A stretch of DNA of 64,000 bases from Rhodospirillaceae bacterium (GTDB taxonomy: Bacteria; Pseudomonadota; Alphaproteobacteria; Rhodospirillales; JABHCV01): NCBI GenBank assembly GCA_018662005.1, contig JABJHA010000015.1:62001-126000 (forward strand). Reading direction: 5' to 3'. The notes beneath the pieces were generated by a model. That model was not told the DNA's origin and made no database searches. It saw only the letters and a program-made list of their open reading frames with translations. The position numbers and the translations under genes are program-made. This document shows, piece after piece, positions 52,851-63,580 of the stretch. Every line of letters begins with the position of its first letter. Positions within the stretch are counted from its first letter, which is position 1.

Positions 52851-53951
52851 ATGCGCCTTTCTACAACCATGTCCCTGTATATTGGCAGACAATTCATTGT
52901 CAGCTTTTTGGCCATCTTCACGATCCTTCTGACCCTGATTTTATTAGTCGATGTGATCGAACTATTAAGACGCGCCGCGTCAAAACCGCAGGTAAATTTC
53001 GCCATGGTCATGGAAATGGCCGTTCTGAAACTTCCCCATATGGGCCAACAGCTTTTCCCCTTTGCCATCCTATTCGGCGGGATGTCCGCATTTTGGCGTC
53101 TGACCCGCAATCACGAACTTGTTGTATCACGCGCAGCGGGCGTATCGGCTTGGCAATTTCTTCTGCCGGTACTGGTTTTGGCTTTTATCTTGGGCATTGT
53201 AAAAATTTCCATTTTTAATCCACTGGCTTCGACCATGCTGACCCGTTTTGAACGGGTTGAAGCGGCAGCCTTTAAAGGGCAGGAAAGTTTCCTCGCCCTT
53301 TCAAGTTCCGGGTTATGGCTGCGCCAGTCCGATGGCACGGATCAATCGGTTATCCATGCCAAGAGTTTTTTACAACAAGGCAAAGAGGTCGAATTAGGAG
53401 CCGTCAATGTGTTCATTTACAAGGGGGTGGGTGAATTCATAAAACGCATTGATGCCAGTGGAGCTATTTTGGAAGATGGCTTCTGGCATATGAATGATGT
53501 CTGGATTCATCAACCCGATGTCCCCTCTCAACACGAAGAGGAATTCTGGCTGGAAACGGACCTGACACTGGGCTCCATTCAGGATAATTTCGCGCCTCCT
53601 GAAACAATGTCGTTCTGGGATTTGCCCGCCTTTATTGAAACCCTTGAAGGATCAGGATTTTCTGCGGTCCGTCATCGTTTACATTGGCATTCCCTGCTGG
53701 CGGCACCCTTGCTAATGTGCGCCATGGTGCTCATCGCGGCTACTTTTACACTGCGCCATGCACGACGAGGAGGGACAGTTTTTGTTATTTCAGGTGGCGT
53801 TTTAACCGGCTTTGTACTTTATTTTTTCTCGGATGTCGTTTTTGCCCTTGGCCTTTCGGACTCGATCCCTGTAACACTTGCCGCCTGGACCCCATCAGGT
53901 GTGACTTTATTGCTGGGACTTGCGATGTTGCTCCATCTTGAGGATGGTTAG
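52851..53951 (+). CDS. lptG: LPS export permease LptG
   Basis: The 366-residue partner of LptF, with the same 3 + 3 helix plan around a periplasmic domain. The N-terminal YIGRQFIVSFLAIFTILLTLILLVD helix, the coupling segment LTRNHELVVSRAAGVSAW and the C-terminal LLAAPLLMCAMVLIAATF helix are typical. The start may be the first ATG or an ATG six codons later. It is followed closely by lptD. Confidence 0.93.
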   Translation: MRLSTTMSLYIGRQFIVSFLAIFTILLTLILLVDVIELLRRAASKPQVNFAMVMEMAVLKLPHMGQQLFPFAILFGGMSAFWRLTRNHELVVSRAAGVSAWQFLLPVLVLAFILGIVKISIFNPLASTMLTRFERVEAAAFKGQESFLALSSSGLWLRQSDGTDQSVIHAKSFLQQGKEVELGAVNVFIYKGVGEFIKRIDASGAILEDGFWHMNDVWIHQPDVPSQHEEEFWLETDLTLGSIQDNFAPPETMSFWDLPAFIETLEGSGFSAVRHRLHWHSLLAAPLLMCAMVLIAATFTLRHARRGGTVFVISGGVLTGFVLYFFSDVVFALGLSDSIPVTLAAWTPSGVTLLLGLAMLLHLEDG

Positions 53952-53958
53952 GGTCGAA

Positions 53959-56205
53959 ATGAATACGCTGGGCTTTATGCATAAAATTACCGGACCATTC
54001 TTATTGCTGCTTGTCATTCTGGCCCTTGCGCCCGGTCGGGTCCAAGCCGCCTTACCTGACGGCTTCACCCAGGTTTCGCAAAACAGCCCAGCATCCACTG
54101 AAGAGGACCAAAGCGGCGAAGTTCGCTTCAGCGCCGATGAAATGCAGCATGATCAAGGACTCGACATTGTCACTGCCCGTGGAAATGTTCAGGTTCAGCA
54201 TCAGGACCGCATCCTTACTGCCGATGTTATCGTTTACAACCGCAAGCAGGAATTTGTCACCGCTTCGGGAAACGTCACTTTGCTGGAACCGTCGGGTGAC
54301 GTTCTTTTCGCCGAATTTATGGAACTGTCCGGCGATTTGAGAGATGGCGTCGTCGCCGATTTGCGAGCCATATTAAAAGATGGTTCACTGCTCGCCGCCA
54401 ATGGCGGCAGGCGGACTGACGCCAATATTCTTGATATGCGCAACGCTGTCTATTCACCCTGCCGCCTGTGTGAAGAAGATCCTTCAGCTGCACCATTGTG
54501 GCAGGTAAAGGCCGTCAAGGTCATTCATGATAAAAAACGCCAAACAATTGAATATCGCGATGCCTGGCTTGAATTTGCTGGTGTCCCGGTTCTTTACACC
54601 CCTTATCTTTCACACCCTGATCCAACGGTAAAAAGAAAGAGTGGTTTTCTGACGCCATCCTTTGGGACTTCTAATGCAGTGGGATCGTTTGTTACGACAC
54701 CGTATTTCTTCAATATTGCTACCAATGCAGACGCTACACTAAGCCCGTCATTTACTGATGATGAAGGCATTATTATGGCTGGCGAATACCGTCACAAATT
54801 CACCGAAGGTGATTTCAAGGTTCGCGGCAGCCTCAAGGATAACACGTCGTCATCAAAGCTGACCTACTCCACCGAAAGCGGAATTTCCGGAATTCGGGGA
54901 CATATCGCCGCCAAAGGACGTTTCGATTATGATCAGACCTGGCGTTGGGGTTTCGATATAAATAGACAATCTGATCAAGCCTATATGTCGAGGTTTGGTT
55001 ATGCCAGTGACAACACACTTCCTGAAATCACTAATGCCTTGCCGTCCCAGGGCTTTGTAGAAGGTTTCCGCGGCCGCAATTTCATACAGGCCCGTGGTCT
55101 TCATTTTCAAAACACCCTGACAAATCAGGACGATAACTCGACCCCCCTGATACTCCCGCTCATTGATTTCAACCATGTCAGCGAGCCTGATCGCTACGGT
55201 GGTTATTCAACACTTGACGTCAATGCATTGGCTTTAAGCAGGGCAGAAGGTTCCGATACCCGCCGGCTGTCCATTCGCGGTGGATGGAACCTTCCCTACA
55301 TAGCGCCGGCGGGGGATGTTTATACCTTATCGACAAAACTGATCGGCGATTTCTACAATACCAGCAGTCTTACAGTCGTCGGTCAGAACAATACATCTAA
55401 TTTTGCCCACCGCCTTCTTCCGCAGGTCGCCCTTGATTGGCGTTATCCTTTCGTCAGCGGTCGTGGCGACGTCTATCAAATGTTTGAGCCCATAGCCTCT
55501 GTCGTTGTTAGTCCTTACGGTGGAAACTCTCCTGATATTCCCAATGAGGACTCTCAAAACCTTGAATTTGACGACACCAATTTGTTTAGCGACAACCGCT
55601 TTACGGGCCTGGATCGTGTCGAGGGGGGGCCCAGACTTAACTATGGTTTCAAATGGGGCGTGTTCGGCAAAAATGGCGGCTCGACAAGTTTGCTTCTTGG
55701 CCAAAGTTACCGTTACAAAACCGATGACAGTTTCGCTGATGGTTCAGGCCTTGAAGATAATGTGTCCGATATTGTCGGCCGCGTTCACGTATCGCCGAAT
55801 TCAATGCTGGATATCTATTACCGGACCCGGCTTGATCAATCCAATCTTGAATCCCGGCGAAACGAAATTGATGTCAGTGCTGGCGTCCCCGCACTGCGTT
55901 TGAATACCCGTTATGTCTATTTCGACCGGCAGCAAGGCAGTGAGTTTGCCGGCCGTGAGGAAATCAAAGGTTCTCTCTCATCTCAAATAAACAAAACATG
56001 GCGTAGCAGCATCAGTGCAACACAGGATTTGGTTGAAGGTGATTTACGCAGGATGAGTGTAAATCTGACCTATGAAGACGAGTGTTTTCTTTTTTCCACA
56101 AACTTCAATCGTGAATTATACCAAAACAGTGAATTACAGCCTGATAATTCTATAATTTTCCGTATTCTTTTCAAAACTCTGGGCGAGGTTTCCCCAGGTG
56201 TTTAA
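53959..56205 (+). CDS. lptD: LPS assembly outer membrane protein LptD
   Basis: A 748-residue outer-membrane translocon that places LPS in the outer leaflet together with LptE. A signal peptide (LLLLVILALAPGRVQA) precedes the OstA/LptA-like periplasmic domain (VRFSADEMQHDQGLDIVTARG) and a long beta-barrel rich in aromatic alternation, ending with an FRILFKTLGE strand. A CxxC pair (SPCRLCEED) and a late Cys (EDECFLF) could form the interdomain disulfide needed in LptD. I start at ATG 53959, 7 bp after lptG; the open frame extends upstream into lptG. Confidence 0.94.
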   Translation: MNTLGFMHKITGPFLLLLVILALAPGRVQAALPDGFTQVSQNSPASTEEDQSGEVRFSADEMQHDQGLDIVTARGNVQVQHQDRILTADVIVYNRKQEFVTASGNVTLLEPSGDVLFAEFMELSGDLRDGVVADLRAILKDGSLLAANGGRRTDANILDMRNAVYSPCRLCEEDPSAAPLWQVKAVKVIHDKKRQTIEYRDAWLEFAGVPVLYTPYLSHPDPTVKRKSGFLTPSFGTSNAVGSFVTTPYFFNIATNADATLSPSFTDDEGIIMAGEYRHKFTEGDFKVRGSLKDNTSSSKLTYSTESGISGIRGHIAAKGRFDYDQTWRWGFDINRQSDQAYMSRFGYASDNTLPEITNALPSQGFVEGFRGRNFIQARGLHFQNTLTNQDDNSTPLILPLIDFNHVSEPDRYGGYSTLDVNALALSRAEGSDTRRLSIRGGWNLPYIAPAGDVYTLSTKLIGDFYNTSSLTVVGQNNTSNFAHRLLPQVALDWRYPFVSGRGDVYQMFEPIASVVVSPYGGNSPDIPNEDSQNLEFDDTNLFSDNRFTGLDRVEGGPRLNYGFKWGVFGKNGGSTSLLLGQSYRYKTDDSFADGSGLEDNVSDIVGRVHVSPNSMLDIYYRTRLDQSNLESRRNEIDVSAGVPALRLNTRYVYFDRQQGSEFAGREEIKGSLSSQINKTWRSSISATQDLVEGDLRRMSVNLTYEDECFLFSTNFNRELYQNSELQPDNSIIFRILFKTLGEVSPGV

Positions 56206-57520
56206 ATTTCCAATTTCCATCAAACGTGCCCAAATGGGCAATTCCGCCACGAAGAAAATCTGGCGACATATCGTTTTGTCAACGTTGATGGCATTGACCA
56301 TAACTCTTATCCCTTTACCCGCAGCAACCCAGACCCTTGGCATTGCCGCTGTTGTCAATGACGACGTCATCTCGATCTACGATCTGCAAGCCAGAATGTT
56401 GATGCTTATCGTCACATCCAATCAGAAAGACACCCCTGAATTGCGCCGCCGACTTACCCGGCAAGTTCTTAATAATCTGATCGATGAAAAACTGAAAATG
56501 CAAGAAGCCAAGCGCCTGGATATCAGGGTTCCAACCGAGGCGCTGGAACGCACCTACGCAGACATGGAAGCCGGCAACAATTTGCCCAAAGGCGGATTGA
56601 CGCAATACCTGTCCAAAAACGGTGTCGACCGACTGGTGTTAATCGACCAGATTGAAGCCACTATTGCCTGGGCCGATAGCATTAACATGTTGTTTCGCGG
56701 TCAAACCACCATCAGTGAGGAAGAAATTGATGAGGTTGTAAACGAAATAAAAGAAGGCAAGGGAAAGCCGGAATATCTGACTGCGGAAATTTTTCTTCCC
56801 GTCAACAATCCCGCTAAGGCCAATGAAGTTCTTAACAACACGCTGCGTCTTATCGAGCAACTTAAGAGCGGTGCCAGCTTTAGTGTTCTGGCCAGGAATT
56901 ATTCACAAAGCGCCTCTGCCGCCGTCGGCGGTGACCTGGGATGGGTTCGTCAGGGGCAATTGCCACAGGAAATTGACAAGAACCTGATCCCCTTGAGAAA
57001 GGGCGAGATATCAGACCCCCTGCGCAGTGTGTCCGGATATCATATCATTTTCAAAAGAGATGATCGCATCGGGCAGGGCATACCCTTATCACAAGAGAAA
57101 ATTGATCTTAGACAAGTGTTTTTACCGCTTGCTGCGACAAGCAATGAAAGTGATAAAACAAACTTGATGGGAAAAGCCAAAACAATGGCCGCAGGTGCTT
57201 CTGGTTGTACCGTTATGGAAAAACTGGAAGAAGAAAGCGCCTCACCCTTATCGGGCAGTCTGGGCGTTGTCGAAACATCATCATTGCCAGGCACAATCCA
57301 AAAGGTCGTAAAGGGCCTGCCGGTTGGCGTCGCGAGTGATCCGATCCCAGCAGACGGGGGAATTATATTCCTGATGATTTGTAAGCGCACTGGCACATCG
57401 GCGCTGGATATTCTGCGGCCACAAATCAGGCAGCGCCTGATGACGGAACGCCTCGACAATGCGGCCAGGGGACATCTGCGTGATTTGCGCCAGGCTGCTT
57501 TTCTGGATATCAGGATATGA
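56198..57520 (+). CDS. surA: Periplasmic chaperone / peptidyl-prolyl isomerase SurA
   Basis: A 440-residue SurA protein that escorts outer-membrane proteins such as LptD. A hydrophobic signal (HIVLSTLMALTITLIPLPAATQ) is preceded by a positively charged leader. The SurA N-domain starts at GIAAVVNDDVISIYDLQAR. One good parvulin domain (about 185-290) contains FSVLARNYSQSASAAVGGDLGW and the GYHIIFKRDD end; the second is weak. The start is GTG 56198, overlapping lptD by 8 bp. Confidence 0.93.
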   Translation: MFKFPISIKRAQMGNSATKKIWRHIVLSTLMALTITLIPLPAATQTLGIAAVVNDDVISIYDLQARMLMLIVTSNQKDTPELRRRLTRQVLNNLIDEKLKMQEAKRLDIRVPTEALERTYADMEAGNNLPKGGLTQYLSKNGVDRLVLIDQIEATIAWADSINMLFRGQTTISEEEIDEVVNEIKEGKGKPEYLTAEIFLPVNNPAKANEVLNNTLRLIEQLKSGASFSVLARNYSQSASAAVGGDLGWVRQGQLPQEIDKNLIPLRKGEISDPLRSVSGYHIIFKRDDRIGQGIPLSQEKIDLRQVFLPLAATSNESDKTNLMGKAKTMAAGASGCTVMEKLEEESASPLSGSLGVVETSSLPGTIQKVVKGLPVGVASDPIPADGGIIFLMICKRTGTSALDILRPQIRQRLMTERLDNAARGHLRDLRQAAFLDIRI

Positions 57521-58542
57521 GCAACGCCGCGTCGCCGGTTAGCGGCAGCGGCCTACCCCGCCCCCTGGCCTTGACCATGGGAGAACCTGCCGGCATTGGC
57601 GGTGATATTACCCTTAAGGTTTGGTTGGCAAATCAAAGCATTCCATTTTTCGTCATTGATGATCTGGAACGTCTTAAGCGACTGGCAGATAAACTTGAAC
57701 TTGATGTTCCCCTGGTCGAAATCCGTGATCCGGCCGAAACGTCTGATATCTTTTCCAAAGCCCTGCCGATCCTGCACCGCCCTTTGAAAGCCGATCCCGT
57801 TCCGGGACATCCTGATCCTGAAAATACCGGAGCTGTCATTGAGTCAATCAAATTGGCCGTCGAAATAGTAAATGCCGGTCAGGGATCGGGCGTCGTTACC
57901 AATCCCATTCACAAGAAATCGCTTTATGACGCTGGATTCAAATATCCCGGACATACAGAATTTCTGGCTGGGTTGGCCGCTATCGACACGCCACCAGTGA
58001 TGATGTTGGCCTCGCCCGAAATAAGAGTCGTGCCGGTCAGCGTTCACGTCAGCATGGCTCAGGCCATTGCCAGCCTGAATGCTGAAGATATCATCACCTT
58101 GAGCACAATCACCGCCAGGGCACTGGAAAAGGATTTCGCCATTTCTGCGCCCAGATTGGCCATCGCCGGGCTTAACCCTCACGCCGGGGAAGGTGGCGAA
58201 ATGGGACTGGAAGAAAGCCAAATAATCGCCCCGGCCATTGCAAAATTACAGGAACTGGGGATTGATGCCAGTGGCCCCTGGCCACCTGATACCCTGTTCC
58301 ATGCGGCAGCCCGCAAAACCTACGACGCCGCCATTTGCATGTATCACGATCAAGCCCTGATCCCCATCAAGACCATCGATTTCGATGGCGCCGTCAACGT
58401 CACACTGGGTTTGCCCTTTGTCCGCACCTCACCCGATCACGGTACTGCCTTCGACATCGCCGGAACCGGCAAGGCCAGTGAGACAAGCCTGCTTGCAGCT
58501 TTGCAGATGGCTTCCGATATAGCTGCCCGGCGAACCCAATGA
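57517..58542 (+). CDS. pdxA: 4-hydroxythreonine-4-phosphate dehydrogenase
   Basis: A 341-residue PdxA, which oxidises 4-phosphohydroxy-threonine in pyridoxal phosphate synthesis. Landmarks are [13 protein letters not shown] at the start, [39 protein letters not shown], and [19 protein letters not shown] with metal-binding histidines, ending with [18 protein letters not shown]. It overlaps both surA and rsmA by 4 bp, as in E. coli and alphaproteobacteria. Confidence 0.96.
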   Translation: MSNAASPVSGSGLPRPLALTMGEPAGIGGDITLKVWLANQSIPFFVIDDLERLKRLADKLELDVPLVEIRDPAETSDIFSKALPILHRPLKADPVPGHPDPENTGAVIESIKLAVEIVNAGQGSGVVTNPIHKKSLYDAGFKYPGHTEFLAGLAAIDTPPVMMLASPEIRVVPVSVHVSMAQAIASLNAEDIITLSTITARALEKDFAISAPRLAIAGLNPHAGEGGEMGLEESQIIAPAIAKLQELGIDASGPWPPDTLFHAAARKTYDAAICMYHDQALIPIKTIDFDGAVNVTLGLPFVRTSPDHGTAFDIAGTGKASETSLLAALQMASDIAARRTQ

Positions 58543-59348
58543 CAGCCGAACTTCCGCCGCTGCGGGACATCATCAGTCGTTTTGGCCTGGATGCCCGCAA
58601 GAGATTCGGCCAGCACTTCCTCCTCGACCTGAACCTGACCGCCCGCATTGCCCGCAGTGCCGGTGATTTGTCAAACTGCACAGTGATAGAAGTTGGCCCC
58701 GGGCCTGGCGGACTGACCCGGGCGCTTCTGGAAGCCGGAGCAAGGCAGGTCATCGCCATCGAACGTGATCCACGTTGCGTAGAAGCAATGGAAGACCTGA
58801 GCCAGTATTTTGAAGGCAGGCTTATGGTTATCGACGCCGATGCGATGGAACTTGATATCAGCAGCCTAGCCAAGGGACCTAAAAAGATCGTCGCCAATCT
58901 GCCGTATAATGTGGCAACACCGCTTTTGATTGGCTGGCTGCACCAGATCGCGTGCTATGAAAGCCTGACCTTGATGTTTCAGAAGGAAGTCGCCGACAGA
59001 CTGACCGCCAATCCCGGCAACAAAACTTATGGTCGCCTGTCAGTGCTGACACAATGGCTGTGCCACACCACCCACGATTTTAATATCGCCCGAACGGCTT
59101 TTACCCCGCCGCCCAAAGTTGAAAGCACCGTGGTCACCTTGACACCCCGTCCGGCCCCCCTGGCCGAATGCAATTGGCAGGCATTGGAACAAGTCACCGC
59201 AGCCGCCTTCGGTCAGCGCCGAAAGATGCTGCGCGCCAGCCTGAAATCCTTGAATGCTGATCTGGGAAAAATAGGCATCGACCCGACTGCCAGGGCCGAA
59301 ACCCTAAGCCCTGAACAGTTTTGCGCGATTGCCCGTTTAATCGAATAA
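58539..59348 (+). CDS. rsmA: 16S rRNA (adenine(1518)-N(6)/adenine(1519)-N(6))-dimethyltransferase
   Basis: A 269-residue KsgA/RsmA that dimethylates two adenines in the last hairpin of 16S rRNA. Motifs: [18 protein letters not shown] at the start, [20 protein letters not shown] for SAM, and [13 protein letters not shown] (the NLPY catalytic motif). The helical C-terminal domain has [13 protein letters not shown]. The end overlaps the convergent hydratase gene by 12 bp. Confidence 0.96.
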   Translation: MTAELPPLRDIISRFGLDARKRFGQHFLLDLNLTARIARSAGDLSNCTVIEVGPGPGGLTRALLEAGARQVIAIERDPRCVEAMEDLSQYFEGRLMVIDADAMELDISSLAKGPKKIVANLPYNVATPLLIGWLHQIACYESLTLMFQKEVADRLTANPGNKTYGRLSVLTQWLCHTTHDFNIARTAFTPPPKVESTVVTLTPRPAPLAECNWQALEQVTAAAFGQRRKMLRASLKSLNADLGKIGIDPTARAETLSPEQFCAIARLIE

Positions 59349-60116
59349 AGCCTGCACGTCGCCCAGCCCGTCGATAGAAATAACCGCCCTGGCAGGTGCC
59401 GTATCCAGCCATTGCACAGGGGTCAGTGAGCCGGTCAGGATAAACTCACCGGCCTTCAAACCCCGGCCCAGCGCCGACATGCGATTAGCCAGCCACAGGA
59501 CTGCCTGCAGCGGATGACCAAGAACTTCGGCGCCAAGACCGCTGCCTTGCTGGCTGCCATCAATGTAGACACGCCCTTCCACTGCGGCCAAATCGAGCCC
59601 ACGCCAGTCCGTGACCTCTGCCCCCAGCACACAGGCGGATTGGAAAAAATCATCGGCAATCAGGACTGTCGCCGGCAGGGATAAAAAATCCCCGTAGCGG
59701 TTGTCAACGACCTCAATAGCCGCCATGCAGGCGCCGATGGCCGCCTCAATCTGTGACATGTCGTATAGGGTTTCACTGGCTGGCAAGTCCGACGAAAGCC
59801 TGACGGCGACTTCGCACTCAATACCAACACGCTGGAAATCCTTTGCGTTAAAGTTGCCGCTTCCCTGATGCACCGTGGATTCCACAACGCCGCCAAAACA
59901 CGGATTTGGGACACCGACGATTTCCTGCATGACCGCCGTCGTGCAGCCGATTTTGTAGCCGCGGACCGGCCCTTGTCCTTGTGCGTTTTGCCATTCATGC
60001 AGGGCCGCCTGTACCCTGTAGGCATCATCTTCATTTACCGGAACAAGATTTGCTGCCAACGAAACGCCGGTATTGCCAAGACGGGCCCGGCCAAGAATGT
60101 TCGCTGCCTCACTCAC
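59337..60116 (-). CDS. 2-keto-4-pentenoate hydratase family protein
   Basis: A 259-residue member of the MhpD/fumarylacetoacetate hydrolase C-terminal fold. GYKIGCT, the [13 protein letters not shown] metal-ligand segment (Glu-x-Glu) and the [24 protein letters not shown] end are characteristic. Such hydratases or decarboxylases act in aromatic meta-cleavage pathways, but no other pathway gene is present. It starts at GTG 60116, overlapping gmk by 8 bp, a position between gmk and rsmA that is not standard and suggests insertion. Confidence 0.88.
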   Translation of the reverse strand: MSEAANILGRARLGNTGVSLAANLVPVNEDDAYRVQAALHEWQNAQGQGPVRGYKIGCTTAVMQEIVGVPNPCFGGVVESTVHQGSGNFNAKDFQRVGIECEVAVRLSSDLPASETLYDMSQIEAAIGACMAAIEVVDNRYGDFLSLPATVLIADDFFQSACVLGAEVTDWRGLDLAAVEGRVYIDGSQQGSGLGAEVLGHPLQAVLWLANRMSALGRGLKAGEFILTGSLTPVQWLDTAPARAVISIDGLGDVQALFD

Positions 60117-60747
60117 CGCTAATATCGCTTACAAAATCATGCAGGCCGATCAGCCGCGCCGTTCTTTGGCGTTCGGCGTTAAGAATCGACACGACCCTGC
60201 TGACACTGTCGTCAATATCCGTATTGACGACGATGTAATCATATTCTGGATAATGGCTCATTTCCGCGGCCGCTTCGGCCATGCGTTTTTTGACCACCTC
60301 CTCAGAATCCTGGGCACGGGTATAGAGACGCCGTTCAAGTTCTTCCATGCTCGGGGGCAGGATGAACACGCGAACCAGATCCTTCGACGCATTTTCCGCC
60401 AACTGCTGGGTTCCCTGCCAGTCCACATCAAACATCACGTCACGGCCTTCCTTCAGGGCCGCTTCGACCGGATCTTTTGGAGTACCGTAAAAATTATCAA
60501 AGACCTGGGCGTGTTCGAGCATATTGCCCTCACCGACCATGGCGTCGAAGGTCGCTTTATCGACAAAGTAATAATCCTTACCATCGACTTCACCAGGTCG
60601 GGGGGCGCGAGTCGTCGCCGACACGGACATGGTCAGGTTGTCGTCGCGTTCCATCAATGCGCGGGAAATCGTCGATTTACCGGCACCGGATGGTGATGAC
60701 AAAACGATCATCAGGCCGCGACGGTTAAGGGTGGGATCAGTGTTCAT
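60109..60747 (-). CDS. gmk: Guanylate kinase
   Basis: A 212-residue GMP kinase. The P-loop is LSSPSGAGKSTISRAL; the TTRAPRPGEVDGKDYYFVD segment binds GMP, and VDWQGTQQL follows. I chose ATG 60747 (MNTDPTLNRRG) rather than the earlier in-frame ATG at 60789 that lies inside yicC. The start is 4 bp after the yicC stop. The yicC-gmk order is widely conserved. Confidence 0.95.
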   Translation of the reverse strand: MNTDPTLNRRGLMIVLSSPSGAGKSTISRALMERDDNLTMSVSATTRAPRPGEVDGKDYYFVDKATFDAMVGEGNMLEHAQVFDNFYGTPKDPVEAALKEGRDVMFDVDWQGTQQLAENASKDLVRVFILPPSMEELERRLYTRAQDSEEVVKKRMAEAAAEMSHYPEYDYIVVNTDIDDSVSRVVSILNAERQRTARLIGLHDFVSDISGE

Positions 60748-60751
60748 TTTT

Positions 60752-61642
60752 CTACTCGATATTCTGCACTTGCTCGCGGAACTGTTCAATCATCGCCTTC
60801 ATATCCAGGCCAATACGGGTCAGTTCCACATCACCGGATTTTGAGCACAGGGTATTTGCTTCCCGGTTGAATTCCTGACACAGGAAATCCAGCTTGCGGC
60901 CGATCGCACCATTTTCATTCAAAAGATCCCGTGCGGCCCCGACGTGGGCGCTTAAGCGATCCAGTTCCTCGTTGATATCGGCTTTCGTCATCAATAGCGC
61001 CGCTTCCTGCTCAAGGCGTTCCGCCGACAAGGTGGGAACGTCTTCCAACAATGCCTCGACCTGTTGTTTCAAGCGCTGGCGGATGGTTTCGGGGCGGGTC
61101 GCAGCGGTTTTTGAGGCGGCGGCGCAAAATTCTTCGATTGTGGCGATCTGTTGACCAAGAACACCAGCCAGTCGCGCCCCTTCATCGGCGCGCATGACAA
61201 GCAGGGCATCCAGCGTTTGATCAAGGCTGACAAGCAACACCGCCTGCAAGTCCTCGCAGGCGTCTTCGGATACGCCCTCGTCGCGCGTTTCGATGACACC
61301 TTTTAAGGCGAGCAATCCATTGAGACTGGCCGGCCTGGTATCGGGCACGCGCCCCGCCAGTTCAGGTAACAATGCAAGATACCCGTCAAGGATGTCCTTG
61401 TTGATGGTGTAAGGACTGCCCTGGCCCTGCCAGTCGATGCTCAGGGACAACGAGATATTGCCACGGCCAAGGCGTTTTTTGACCCGCTCACGAACCTCGG
61501 ACTCCATGAAATCAAAGCCACCGGGCAGGCGGCAGCGCACATCCAGCCCCTTGCCATTGACGCCCCGCGCCTCCCAGACCCAGGAGCACTGATCGTCAGA
61601 GCCTTCGGTACGGGCGTAGCCGGTCATGGAATGTATAGGCAA
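60752..61642 (-). CDS. yicC: YicC-family endoribonuclease
   Basis: A 296-residue protein of the YicC/YloC family, reported in E. coli to be an RNase. Typical features are the N-terminal SMTGYART, the VNGKGLDVRCRLP strand, and the C-terminal NEELDRLSAHVGAARDLL and KLDFLCQEFNREANTLCSKS blocks. The length is standard. It is the first gene of the leftward yicC-gmk-hydratase group; the SDR gene is divergent. Confidence 0.93.
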   Translation of the reverse strand: MPIHSMTGYARTEGSDDQCSWVWEARGVNGKGLDVRCRLPGGFDFMESEVRERVKKRLGRGNISLSLSIDWQGQGSPYTINKDILDGYLALLPELAGRVPDTRPASLNGLLALKGVIETRDEGVSEDACEDLQAVLLVSLDQTLDALLVMRADEGARLAGVLGQQIATIEEFCAAASKTAATRPETIRQRLKQQVEALLEDVPTLSAERLEQEAALLMTKADINEELDRLSAHVGAARDLLNENGAIGRKLDFLCQEFNREANTLCSKSGDVELTRIGLDMKAMIEQFREQVQNIE

Positions 61643-61704
61643 GCGGGTTCTCCGTTTGGGTTATCGCAGGTGCAACTTATATCAAGGTTGACTATAACAG
61701 AGCC

Positions 61705-62472
61705 ATGAAAAACCCCCGCTGCATTTTGATTACCGGCGCTTCGAGCGGTATTGGCGAGGCATTGGCCCATTATTTTGCCATGCCTGGCGTCTTTTTGGCC
61801 TTAAGTGGGCGTGATCAGGCCCGCCTTGATAAGGTCGCGCAGGTTTGTCGGGATAAAGGGGCCGAGGTCAGCGCCGAGCTTGTCGATGTTTGTGACCGGG
61901 ACGCCATGGCGGACTGGATAAAGCGCACCGATCAAGTGCAGCCCCTTGATCTGGTTATCGCCAACGCCGGTATCTCGGGCGACAGCGGCAGCAACAGCAT
62001 TGACTTGAATGAAAACCTCACCCGCGACATCTTCGCTGTCAACTTTGCCGGCGTTTTGAACACCATCTTCCCGGCCCTGACACCGATGCGAAAACGACAG
62101 CGCGGACAGCTGGCGCTGGTCAGTTCCATGGCCGGGTTTCGGGGTTTGCCCAGCGCCCCCGCTTACTCGACCTCAAAAGTCATGGTCAAAGCTTACGGGG
62201 AGGCCCTGCACGGCGTACTCGCAAAAGAGGGCATCGGGGTCAGTGTCATCTGTCCGGGCTTTGTGGAAAGCCGGATCACGGCGAAGAATAAATTTCCCAT
62301 GCCGCTGCTGATGAAAGCCCCTAAAGCGGCCCGCATTATTGCGGGAGGCCTGGCTAAAAACCGCCTGCTGATTGCCTTCCCGTGGCCTTTTGTCGCCTTC
62401 ATGTGGAGCCTCAACCTGCTGCCCCCCTGCTGGGCAAACAAACTGCTCAGCCGCTTGCCTAAGAAGGGCTGA
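61705..62472 (+). CDS. SDR-family NAD(P)-dependent oxidoreductase
   Basis: A 255-residue classical short-chain dehydrogenase: TGASSGIGEALAHYF for cofactor, the NAGI segment, LVSSMAGFRG with the catalytic Ser, and PAYSTSKVMVKAYGEAL with intact Tyr and Lys. The C-terminal 45 residues are hydrophobic and basic (LLIAFPWPFVAFMWSLNLLPP), which suggests membrane attachment and a lipid-type substrate, as in ketosphinganine reductase relatives. The substrate is unknown. Confidence 0.88.
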   Translation: MKNPRCILITGASSGIGEALAHYFAMPGVFLALSGRDQARLDKVAQVCRDKGAEVSAELVDVCDRDAMADWIKRTDQVQPLDLVIANAGISGDSGSNSIDLNENLTRDIFAVNFAGVLNTIFPALTPMRKRQRGQLALVSSMAGFRGLPSAPAYSTSKVMVKAYGEALHGVLAKEGIGVSVICPGFVESRITAKNKFPMPLLMKAPKAARIIAGGLAKNRLLIAFPWPFVAFMWSLNLLPPCWANKLLSRLPKKG

Positions 62473-62548
62473 CCATATTGTCAGCCACCCGGAAACCTTG
62501 TTTAATATCTGCTCATAACATCAGCAATATTTTACCGGGGGATATTAA

Positions 62549-63577
62549 GTGACTGCATCACCCTTGCCGCCACAACAGGATACGGCCGCTTCGTGGTCGG
62601 GCCGAGAACTGGCCGCTGATCCAGAATCCTGGACCATTGTCCTGTCAAAAGATCACATCGCCGAACTTGAAAGCGCCAGTGCTGAGGAAACCAACATTGA
62701 CGCCATATCAGCTGAGACCTTTCCACTTCCAACCTTGAGGCCTGTGCTAATGGCATTGCGTCAAGAACTGGTCCGGGGTCGTGGTTTCGCCCTGGTCCGC
62801 GGACTTGATATCGGGCGCTACGCCGAAGATCAGATCGCCGCCATGTTTTATGGCCTTGGCAGCCATATTGGTCACGCCCGTTCACAAAACGCGGTCGGTG
62901 ATGTTCTGGGGCATGTACGGGATGTCGGTATGCAAGGAGCGGACACCAATGTGCGTATCTACCAGACCAGCGAGCGGCAAACTTTTCACACCGACAGTAG
63001 CGACGTTGTCGGGCTTATCTGCCTGGCACAGGCAAAATCAGGTGGGTCATCGATGCTCGTCAGTGGCGAGAGTATTTACAATGAATTCCTGAAAAGACGG
63101 CCTGATTTACTGCCCCTGCTGTTCGATCCCATCGCCACGGACCGGCGCGGTGAAGTGCCAGAAGGGATGAAGCCGTATTTTGAAATTCCGGTTTTCACCT
63201 GGCACCAGCAACACCTGAACGTCATGTATCAGCGCCAGTATATTCAGTCGGCCCAACGTTTTTCAGATGCCATGCCGTTAAGTCCGGATCATATAGAGGC
63301 CCTGGACTTGTTCGACGAGCTTGCCAATGATTCCGAACTGGCCCTGTCCATGAAACTTGAACCCGGCGACATGCAGTTTGTCCACAATCATTCCATGTTG
63401 CATGACCGCATGGGGTTTGAGGATTGGCCAGAGCCTGAACGCAGCCGTCATCTGTTGCGGCTATGGCTGAGTATACCGGACGACCGTCCCCTGCCCGACT
63501 GCTTCGCCGAACGCTTTGGCAGCACCACGATTGGTGATCGGGGTGGCATTGTGGTGGGAAGGGATCAAACGCATTAA
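62549..63577 (+). CDS. TauD/TfdA-family dioxygenase
   Basis: A 342-residue Fe(II)/2-oxoglutarate-dependent enzyme. The facial triad is QTFHTDSSDVVGLICL (His, Asp) and the distal His in FVHNHSMLHDR, followed by RSRHLLRLWLS with the 2-oxoglutarate Arg. The RGRGFALVRGLDIGRY segment is typical of the TfdA group. The start is GTG 62549. It is likely a hydroxylase for a small acid or amine; context gives no substrate. It ends 4 bp before a long palindromic element. Confidence 0.87.
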   Translation: MTASPLPPQQDTAASWSGRELAADPESWTIVLSKDHIAELESASAEETNIDAISAETFPLPTLRPVLMALRQELVRGRGFALVRGLDIGRYAEDQIAAMFYGLGSHIGHARSQNAVGDVLGHVRDVGMQGADTNVRIYQTSERQTFHTDSSDVVGLICLAQAKSGGSSMLVSGESIYNEFLKRRPDLLPLLFDPIATDRRGEVPEGMKPYFEIPVFTWHQQHLNVMYQRQYIQSAQRFSDAMPLSPDHIEALDLFDELANDSELALSMKLEPGDMQFVHNHSMLHDRMGFEDWPEPERSRHLLRLWLSIPDDRPLPDCFAERFGSTTIGDRGGIVVGRDQTH

Positions 63578-63580
63578 GGA